Source: an uncultured Parabacteroides sp.
Lineage (GTDB): Bacteria; Bacteroidota; Bacteroidia; Bacteroidales; Tannerellaceae
DNA length: 19,308 nucleotides
Reading direction: 5' to 3'
NCBI RefSeq assembly: GCF_902493135.1
Contig: NZ_CABUOD010000058.1
Coordinates: 1 to 19,308, forward strand
Translations under genes and position numbers: made by a program
Shown: one piece after another, positions 14,144 to 19,308 of the stretch
Position numbering within the stretch: position 1 is the stretch's first letter
Layout of the letters: the number at the start of each line of letters is the position of its first letter
Notes under the pieces: generated by a model
Databases searched by the model: none
What the model was told of the DNA's origin: nothing
The model's input: only the letters and a program-made list of their open reading frames with translations

Positions 14144-14258
14144 CGACAGATGGGCTTCTGTCGATGGAACAGATGCCCACCTGTCGATCGAACAGAAGCC
14201 CATCTATCGGGTGAACAGACGGACATCTGTCGGTCGAACAGAAACCCTTCTGTCAGCC
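14144..14258. repeat. Five tandem 23-bp dyad repeats
   Basis: The units are 14144-14166, 14167-14189, 14190-14212, 14213-14235 and 14236-14258, head to tail without spacers. The common pattern is (g)aACAGA-N6-TCTGTCGnnn, so most units hold an ACAGA/TCTGT inverted repeat. With its flank, the first unit makes a 10-bp stem CATCGACAGA/TCTGTCGATG (14141-14166). Units 1 and 3 also pair over 14 bp (14148-14161 with 14192-14205). The array lies between the convergent regulator and SGNH genes; 23 is not a multiple of 3, so it is not coding. Confidence 0.9.
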
Positions 14259-14278
14259 TCGCAACAAATCGCTTGCGA
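14259..14278. other. Small hairpin after the repeat array
   Basis: TCGCAA (14259-14264) pairs with TTGCGA (14273-14278) around 8 bases, 7 bp before the stop of the minus-strand SGNH gene. There is no T run, so it is at best a weak 3'-end structure. Confidence 0.35.
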
Positions 14279-14284
14279 TATGTT

Positions 14285-15115
14285 TTATTCAAAATCGGCC
14301 GGATAAGTCAATAGTTGATACATCAAAGCCTTTGCCATCCGGTAATGCCCGTCCGCATTCGGATGAAGGCGGTCCGTATCTTCCTTATGAAAATATCGGG
14401 TATGGGAGTCGCTGACAGGATAAAGCCCGCTGACGCTATTGAGGTCGATGACAGGAACGGCCCAGACATTGGCCGCTTCTTTGATCACTTCCACATATTC
14501 ATCCACATACAGACCGATCCGGTTGGGATAAGATTCGTCCGGCTGGATATTGTTATCCCCGAATTCGGCATATCCGCGATGTATCGGAGTCAACAGTATG
14601 ATTTGTTTCGTCGGATAATTCGCTTTCAGATAAGACAGGACACGGTTGATACGTCCCCGAAACGTCCGGTCATCCGTTTGTAGCGTCCGCCGCTTACGCA
14701 CTTCCCGCTTCGGCCCCGACACTTCAACGGATTCTTCCTTCTCGGCGTACCATTCACCTAAAGGAACTCCGGCATTAAAGTCGTTTGTCCCGGCAAAGAC
14801 CAGGATTGCGTCGATATCGCCACCCCGTTCAGCCAGCAATCTCCCGGCCTGCTCCAACACGCCGTTCCACTGATGACCGTTAATGCCGTAAACGAACGGT
14901 TCCATGCCCAACATCTCCGAAAGATACTGCCAATAATTTTTCGTCGTCCCAACATGTATCTTATCGGTAATCGAATCACCCAAGAAAGCCACTTTTTTCC
15001 CTTTCCACGGATTAGGGACAGAAACCTCCTGCATTTCCTGCAAGAGACAAGCCGAATAAGGATGAACATCAGTCGACAACAATAAGGCTGACAATAACAA
15101 AGCTGAATAACGCAT
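14285..15115 (-). CDS. Secreted SGNH/GDSL-family hydrolase
   Basis: This 276-residue protein has a signal peptide and the SGNH blocks in order: GDSIT with nucleophile S48, GINGH (block II glycine, about 77-81), GTND with N111, and DRLH with D248 and H251. These are the oxyanion-hole residues and Ser-His-Asp triad of SGNH esterases, which usually remove acyl or acetyl groups from carbohydrates or lipids. A YSAC motif (Cys23) resembles a lipobox but has Tyr at -3, so lipidation is doubtful. I chose the ATG at 15115; another in-frame ATG at 15121 adds two residues. It is a single gene with its own promoter, divergent from mnmA and convergent with the regulator gene. The substrate is unknown. Confidence 0.88.
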   Translation of the reverse strand: MRYSALLLSALLLSTDVHPYSACLLQEMQEVSVPNPWKGKKVAFLGDSITDKIHVGTTKNYWQYLSEMLGMEPFVYGINGHQWNGVLEQAGRLLAERGGDIDAILVFAGTNDFNAGVPLGEWYAEKEESVEVSGPKREVRKRRTLQTDDRTFRGRINRVLSYLKANYPTKQIILLTPIHRGYAEFGDNNIQPDESYPNRIGLYVDEYVEVIKEAANVWAVPVIDLNSVSGLYPVSDSHTRYFHKEDTDRLHPNADGHYRMAKALMYQLLTYPADFE

Positions 15116-15154
15116 ATGCATATCGTTTTTATCAATTAAGATGAACTAAACGTA

Positions 15155-15186
15155 CAAAATTATAAATATACCCCGAAGCGCCCAAA
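15155..15186 (-). promoter_or_regulatory. Promoter of the SGNH hydrolase gene
   Basis: On the minus strand, TTTG (15183-15186), 20 bases, then TAATTTTG (15155-15162), both exact. The leader would be about 35 bases. Confidence 0.7.
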
Positions 15187-15219
15187 GCATCTCTCCTGTT
15201 TTAATTGAAAAATTTACCG

Positions 15220-15227
15220 TACCTTTG
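15220..15227 (+). promoter_or_regulatory. -7 element of mnmA
   Basis: TACCTTTG is an exact -7 match, 25 bases before the start codon at 15253. No TTTG at the usual -33 spacing; AATTG 12 bases upstream is too close to count. Confidence 0.55.
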
Positions 15228-15252
15228 TACAATTCTTATTCACTGTAGAAAT

Positions 15253-16329
15253 ATGGAAATTGCAGCATTAGTTTCAGGAGGAGTAGACAGCTCCGTAGTC
15301 GTCCACCAGTTGAAAGAGGCTGGATACGATCCAACCATCTTCTATATCCGTATCGGCATGGAAGACAAAGACGGATATATAGACTGCCCCGCCGAAGAAG
15401 ATATCGAGATCACCTCCTATATAGCCAAGAAGTACGGATGCCGGTTCGAGATCGTCTCCTTGCACGACGAGTATTGGGATCGTGTCGTGAGCTACACCAT
15501 CGATTCCGTAAAACGCGGACTCACCCCCAACCCGGATATGATGTGCAACAAATACATCAAGTTCGGCTGTTTCGAGGAGAAATGGGGCAAAGACTTCGAC
15601 AAGATAGCAACCGGCCATTACGCCACGACAACCGAGATCGACGGCAAAGTTTGGCTCTCCACTGCCAAAGACCCCGTGAAGGACCAGACCGACTTCCTCG
15701 GCCAGATCACCCGTTTGCAGATACAGAAGTTGATGTTCCCGATCGGACACCTGATGAAAAGCGAAGTCCGAGCCATCGCCGAGCAACAAAAACTGCCGAG
15801 CGCCAAACGGAAAGACAGCCAGGGTATCTGCTTCTTAGGCAAAATCAACTATAATGAATTCATCGAGCGCTACCTGGGAAAACGGACCGGAAAGATCGTC
15901 GAACTGGAAACCGGCAAGGTGTTGGGCAAGCACAACGGATATTGGTTCCACACGATCGGGCAGCGTAAGGGTTTAGGCTTGAGTGGCGGACCGTGGTTCG
16001 TTATCAAAAAGGATATCAAGCGGAACATCATCTATGTTTCCAACGGTTATGATCCGGAAACACAATACGGCAAGATTATCAACATGCACGGCTTCGACTT
16101 CATTACCGAAGACCCGTGGGGAGAGTTTGCGGACGAGAAAGAGATCACTTTCAAGATCCGTCACACGCCGGACTTCACACATGGCCGCATCCGTCGCATC
16201 GGTGACCTCTACCGCATCGAATCCGACAACAAAATCCAGGGAATCGCCCCCGGACAGTACGGAGTGGTCTACGACAAAGACCACCATCTTTGCCTCGGCA
16301 GCGGCATGATTATTGATGAAGAGAAATAG
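15253..16329 (+). CDS. mnmA: tRNA-specific 2-thiouridylase MnmA
   Basis: This 358-residue enzyme adds sulfur to C2 of U34 in the Glu, Gln and Lys tRNAs, using ATP and a persulfide donor. The N-terminal PP-loop is LVSGGVDSS (6-14). The two catalytic cysteines are present: C98 in DMMCNKYIKFG and C193 in GICFLG. TGHYA (120-124) and the C-terminal barrel (HTIGQRKGLG, PGQYGVVYD) are also normal. The length fits the family. An upstream in-frame ATG at 15205 would precede the -7 box, so the start at 15253 (MEIAALVSGG) is preferred. It is cytoplasmic and apparently monocistronic. Bacteroidota often carry two MnmA-like genes, so this may be one of a pair (family knowledge). Confidence 0.95.
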   Translation: MEIAALVSGGVDSSVVVHQLKEAGYDPTIFYIRIGMEDKDGYIDCPAEEDIEITSYIAKKYGCRFEIVSLHDEYWDRVVSYTIDSVKRGLTPNPDMMCNKYIKFGCFEEKWGKDFDKIATGHYATTTEIDGKVWLSTAKDPVKDQTDFLGQITRLQIQKLMFPIGHLMKSEVRAIAEQQKLPSAKRKDSQGICFLGKINYNEFIERYLGKRTGKIVELETGKVLGKHNGYWFHTIGQRKGLGLSGGPWFVIKKDIKRNIIYVSNGYDPETQYGKIINMHGFDFITEDPWGEFADEKEITFKIRHTPDFTHGRIRRIGDLYRIESDNKIQGIAPGQYGVVYDKDHHLCLGSGMIIDEEK

Positions 16330-16349
16330 GCCAATTGCCGATTATTATG

Positions 16350-16357
16350 TATCTTTG
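16350..16357 (+). promoter_or_regulatory. -7 element of the 52-codon small ORF
   Basis: TATCTTTG matches the -7 consensus exactly and is 31 bases before the ATG at 16389. There is no well-spaced -33 box. The arrangement resembles the mnmA promoter. Confidence 0.5.
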
Positions 16358-16388
16358 TTTCAAGTTGTAATATTTAAACTAAGTAAAA

Positions 16389-16547
16389 ATGGAAGCAACA
16401 AGTATAAAAAAAGAAACGATAAAAACATTAAAGACATTCGAGATAGCCATTCCCGAAGAGTACGCTGCAACAATCCGTAAACTAATTCAAGGATTAGGAG
16501 GCAAAATCAAGGTCCGCAAAGAAAAAAAATGCGGACTGGATGAATAA
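16389..16547 (+). CDS. 52-residue basic protein, possibly a shortened antitoxin-like protein
   Basis: The ORF is ATG at 16389 to TAA at 16545. It begins MEATSIKKETIKTLKTFEIA, continues IPEEYAATIRKLIQGLGGKI and ends KVRKEKKCGLDE. There is a -7 element 31 bases upstream and an AAAAATG start context like its neighbours. The MEAT..K..T..L..F...IPEE opening resembles small Bacteroidota antitoxin-type proteins, which are usually longer and run on past GLDE; here a stop follows GLDE and the next codons do not resume the pattern. No toxin ORF lies downstream. It could be a decayed antitoxin, a free-standing small protein or a nucleic-acid binder (14 Lys/Arg). The function is unknown. Confidence 0.65.
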   Translation: MEATSIKKETIKTLKTFEIAIPEEYAATIRKLIQGLGGKIKVRKEKKCGLDE

Positions 16548-16576
16548 CCGGTACGCATGCCGATCTATTCTGACCG

Positions 16577-19174
16577 TTACAGGTTAAACCAGTAATTCAT
16601 TTTAATCATGAACGTATTCGTTGCGGGAAGGCCGAACATGCGGTCCAGGTTATTCCCCCAGCCGGAAAGATAACGGCTGTCACGATTAGACATCCTGTGT
16701 TCCCATACCAAGTATAATGTAGAACCCGGCAGATATTCCCAGCGTGCCACCAGATTGGAACGGAACTCGTTAAAACTGAAGTCCGGCTTCTCCTTTATAA
16801 AAGACGTTTCCTCCTCCGACAACGGGCGGAAACGATTTTCATACGTATGCGAAGTCGTATTTGTCATGGATTTGAAATCACTGAACCGGGCAGTCGAGGT
16901 AAAAGGCGAGCCATAGAACTGAACCGAAATATCCGGTGTCACGTTTACCTGCAACTTCATGGTCAGCCCGTATGTTTTCTGATCCATATGTGCTGTCATG
17001 TAAGGGGCCGTAGTGATCTCCGGTACAGCCTGTACAAATTGCATATTGTCCCTATTCCAGGCATAATTCACCTGTCCGGAAAGATAGACATGGTTTCCGA
17101 GACGAAAAGTCAACCCCGGTATAAAGGAGTTGAAACGGTTATATCCATCCAGATTATGATTCCCTTCATATTGCAACGTCAACATAACCCGTTTTGCCTT
17201 ATCCGTATTAAACTTGACCGATGTCAGGAAATAAGGATCAAACCGCACATCCGGGCCACCCCGTAGCAAACGGCTATCCAGGCTGTTCCAGCAGAACGTT
17301 TCCGATAAGACCAGTTCATAACGGCTCATCGTCATCGTCTGCCACTTCAACGCCACATCATTATAAAAAGGAGTCCCGCCATAATTCCATTGGTTCCGTT
17401 GTGTCAACGTAAAAGCGTTATACCGGAACATCTTCCAAATATCCGTCTGCCGATAGACGACCTCCGTCTCATTCGATAAATTATCCGTTTGCTTCAAGTA
17501 GCCGATATCATTCAGGTCGAAACCGGGAGACGACCAGCTGAAGGTCTCCGCAAAAGCCCATTTCGCATTTCCCTTCCGTCCCAGCTTCAGATAACCGCCC
17601 GTTCCATTCAACGAACGACGGTCCGGATCGACCTCCAAATAACCGGCGGAAGACAACCGTTGATAATAATGCACCGCATTTTCCTGTAATGCACGGATCG
17701 CCTCCCGACTTCCATTCAGGGAACTGGCCATCGCCTTCGCCTCGATATAATACAAACGATTCTTAAAATATTGCGTAAAATCAATCCCTGCCGTAAACGC
17801 ATTACGTACCATGAAATCCTCCAGATACGGTTCATCCAAAGCACGGTTTACAGAAGTAACCATTCCCCCCAACAACGTATTCCCTTCCCAGTTTTTCTGC
17901 ACACGGGCTACGGTATAATTCGTTAACGGCTCCACCACAACCTTATCTTCCACCCCGTTGAACGTCACTTTGGAAGACGACTGTGCCGTCAAGCTTTGCA
18001 CCACTCCGACCGTCACCCCCTTACGGTTCGTCCCTGTCAGTTTCAAAGCTCCGATAATAGGAATATTCTCTTTCCGGCTGGCAAAGCTATTGACATTATC
18101 GATGCCCGGAGGAGTGTAGGAAGGGGCTGCCCCGATACGGCGTGTGTAGAACATCATATCATTGCCGTTGGCAAAATCCAGAATGTGCTTGCCTTCCAGA
18201 AAGAACGGACGCTTTTCATCGTAAAAAGTCTCATAGGCCGTCAGGTTCATCACCGAAGGGTCCAACTCCACCTGCCCGTAATCAGGATTGATCGTCAGGT
18301 CCAACGTAAAATCCGACAAAGCGAATTTGGCATCCAGTCCCACATTTCCACCCCATCCATGCCCCTTCTGATAAGGGCTGCCGGGGATCTTCGGTTCGCT
18401 TCTGTATTTCCCCATCACATACGGCAAGAACTCAATACCACGAGGTTTCGGCAATTCGTCCATCCCGTGCATCTCACCGAACGAAAAGACATGCCCGTTA
18501 TTTTTCAACGGGATCATGCTCCAGTTCTGCACTTCATTGTTCCGCCGGATGATACGTCTCACATGGAGTCCCCAGATACCATCTTCGGATTCCCGGTTAT
18601 AACGAAGCTGGCTGAACGGGATACGCAATTCGGCCGTCCAGCTCGAATCCGGCAGATTGGCATGTGTCTTCCCTTCCCAGACCGCATTCCAACTCAAGTT
18701 CACATTCAACTTGTCCGTCACGATCAAATCGGTCTTGTTCCCGCCTAAATTAATATTGAATTCCGGAGCCGCCCGATAATCATGATAGGTATCGAAAGCC
18801 ACACTGATCAGATCGCCCATGCTGTTATCGTCCCGGTTACCGATAAAACGGTTCATCTTCCCCGGAACTCCATCTTTACAATAAACCCCTACATAAATAT
18901 ATTTATCATCATAAAAAAGTTTGACCCGCGTAGGCGAAGAAGAGACAATCCGCTCATAAGGAATAATCTGAACAAAGCGGTCGGACCACTCGCCTTGCTC
19001 CGTCCAGAAAGGCTCGTCCAGCTTTCCGTCTATTACCGGCTTGTTTCCCGACACCTTCGTTACATTATAAATACGCTTGTAAGCATCCTTGAAAGGGACA
19101 ATGGAATCCTGCTGCCCATAGCAAAAGGCACAGGCCGCCAGAAAAAGGAGATTTAAGAGATAGCGGTATTTCAT
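16577..19174 (-). CDS. CBM9-like / DUF5916 outer-membrane beta-barrel protein
   Basis: This 865-residue protein has a signal peptide (about 1-20, FCYGQ). A family-9-like carbohydrate-binding beta-sandwich follows (about 38-230: PVIDGKLDEPFW, RVKLFYDDKYIYVGVYC, DSSWTAELRIPFSQLRY), then the DUF5916 region (about 235 to the end: FLPYVMGKYR, GLDAKFALSDFTLDLTINPDYGQVELD, ETFYDEKRPFFLEG). The latter looks like an outer-membrane beta-barrel ending in FMIKMNYWFNL. The order and length match the Bacteroidota family. The actual substrate or role is not established; the CBM9-like part suggests sugar or cell-wall binding. I chose the ATG at 19174 because it starts the signal peptide; an ATG at 19189 adds five residues. 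It is a single gene, convergent with the small ORF. Confidence 0.9.
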   Translation of the reverse strand: MKYRYLLNLLFLAACAFCYGQQDSIVPFKDAYKRIYNVTKVSGNKPVIDGKLDEPFWTEQGEWSDRFVQIIPYERIVSSSPTRVKLFYDDKYIYVGVYCKDGVPGKMNRFIGNRDDNSMGDLISVAFDTYHDYRAAPEFNINLGGNKTDLIVTDKLNVNLSWNAVWEGKTHANLPDSSWTAELRIPFSQLRYNRESEDGIWGLHVRRIIRRNNEVQNWSMIPLKNNGHVFSFGEMHGMDELPKPRGIEFLPYVMGKYRSEPKIPGSPYQKGHGWGGNVGLDAKFALSDFTLDLTINPDYGQVELDPSVMNLTAYETFYDEKRPFFLEGKHILDFANGNDMMFYTRRIGAAPSYTPPGIDNVNSFASRKENIPIIGALKLTGTNRKGVTVGVVQSLTAQSSSKVTFNGVEDKVVVEPLTNYTVARVQKNWEGNTLLGGMVTSVNRALDEPYLEDFMVRNAFTAGIDFTQYFKNRLYYIEAKAMASSLNGSREAIRALQENAVHYYQRLSSAGYLEVDPDRRSLNGTGGYLKLGRKGNAKWAFAETFSWSSPGFDLNDIGYLKQTDNLSNETEVVYRQTDIWKMFRYNAFTLTQRNQWNYGGTPFYNDVALKWQTMTMSRYELVLSETFCWNSLDSRLLRGGPDVRFDPYFLTSVKFNTDKAKRVMLTLQYEGNHNLDGYNRFNSFIPGLTFRLGNHVYLSGQVNYAWNRDNMQFVQAVPEITTAPYMTAHMDQKTYGLTMKLQVNVTPDISVQFYGSPFTSTARFSDFKSMTNTTSHTYENRFRPLSEEETSFIKEKPDFSFNEFRSNLVARWEYLPGSTLYLVWEHRMSNRDSRYLSGWGNNLDRMFGLPATNTFMIKMNYWFNL

Positions 19175-19219
19175 GGTCAAACGAATCAAGCGAGAAGGTT
19201 ATCGCTTTTTTCTTGCACA

Positions 19220-19227
19220 CAAAGTTA
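19220..19227 (-). promoter_or_regulatory. -7 element of the DUF5916 gene
   Basis: TAACTTTG on the minus strand is an exact -7 match, 45 bases before the start codon. No TTTG at the -33 spacing. Confidence 0.5.
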
Positions 19228-19245
19228 AGAATTATACGGAAATAA

Positions 19246-19269
19246 AAAGGAGGGTGTCAAAACTCCTTT
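19246..19269. terminator. Hairpin near the right edge, possible terminator
   Basis: AAAGGAG (19246-19252) pairs with CTCCTTT (19263-19269) around a 10-base loop, with A/T-rich flanks. It may end a gene entering from the right on the minus strand, but that gene is outside the window. Confidence 0.4.
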
Positions 19270-19286
19270 ATCACGATCTTTAAGGC

Positions 19287-19308
19287 ACGGATTACGCGGA
19301 TTACACGG
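19287..19308. repeat. Start of a 9-bp direct repeat cut by the window edge
   Basis: ACGGATTAC (19287-19295), GCGGATTAC (19296-19304) and ACGG (19305-19308) are successive 9-bp units. The array continues beyond the window, so its size is unknown. Confidence 0.5.

Noticed and set aside
14144..14258. CRISPR array
   Set aside because: The repeats are directly tandem with no unique spacers, each unit is a variable dyad of 23 bp, and there are no cas genes.

Overview
The window comes from a Bacteroidota chromosome, most likely a gut Bacteroidales close to Parabacteroides (the genus is inference). Evidence: Bacteroidota-type promoter elements (TAnnTTTG at -7, often with TTTG at -33 after 19-20 bases) stand before most transcription units, there are few Shine-Dalgarno sites, and the protein families are typical of the phylum: an Oar-like TonB-dependent receptor, an OMP_b-brl_3-type barrel, a CBM9-like/DUF5916 protein, HU-CCDC81/SPOR, DUF2582 and 2TM proteins. 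There are no insertion sequences, phage genes or CRISPR arrays. It looks like ordinary chromosomal core plus envelope genes.

Layout, left to right. (1) 1-67: the first codons of mutA (methylmalonyl-CoA mutase small subunit, minus strand), with a good promoter and a repeat-rich leader. (2) 330-434: tRNA-Glu(CTC) and its terminator. (3) 546-773: a small DUF2582 winged-helix protein, convergent with a minus-strand operon of a large Oar-like TonB-dependent receptor (5250-2068) and an ENPP-type phosphodiesterase lipoprotein (2060-849); a long hairpin lies between them. (4) 7366-5363: a Pif1-type helicase fused to TPRs, divergent from a two-gene operon of an SPFH/band-7 membrane protein and a ribbon-helix-helix protein (7501-8602). 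(5) 9730-8702: an HU-CCDC81-like/SPOR envelope protein whose promoter sits almost on its start codon.

(6) 9731-10238: a 508-base gap with no convincing gene. It holds a possible structured RNA ending in a terminator-like element, then a strong promoter with two copies of the dyad GTTTA-N5-TAAAC and a terminator-like hairpin at the predicted transcription start. (7) 10239-14130: a tight plus-strand cluster of a 2TM protein, a secreted DUF2141 protein, an outer-membrane beta-barrel receptor, a six-helix membrane protein and a winged-helix regulator. It looks like a self-regulated envelope module and is the best candidate for an undescribed system here. (8) 14144-14258: five tandem 23-bp dyad repeats between convergent genes. 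(9) 15115-14285: an SGNH/GDSL hydrolase, divergent from mnmA (15253-16329). (10) 16389-16547: an unlisted 52-aa small ORF with its own promoter element. (11) 19174-16577: a CBM9-like/DUF5916 outer-membrane protein. The window ends with a hairpin and the beginning of a 9-bp direct repeat.

The genes are mainly envelope functions (uptake barrels, secreted hydrolases, SPOR, SPFH) mixed with housekeeping genes (tRNA-Glu, mnmA, mutA). tRNA-Glu and MnmA are linked in function, because MnmA thiolates U34 of the Glu, Gln and Lys tRNAs, but the CTC isoacceptor here has C34 and is not its substrate.
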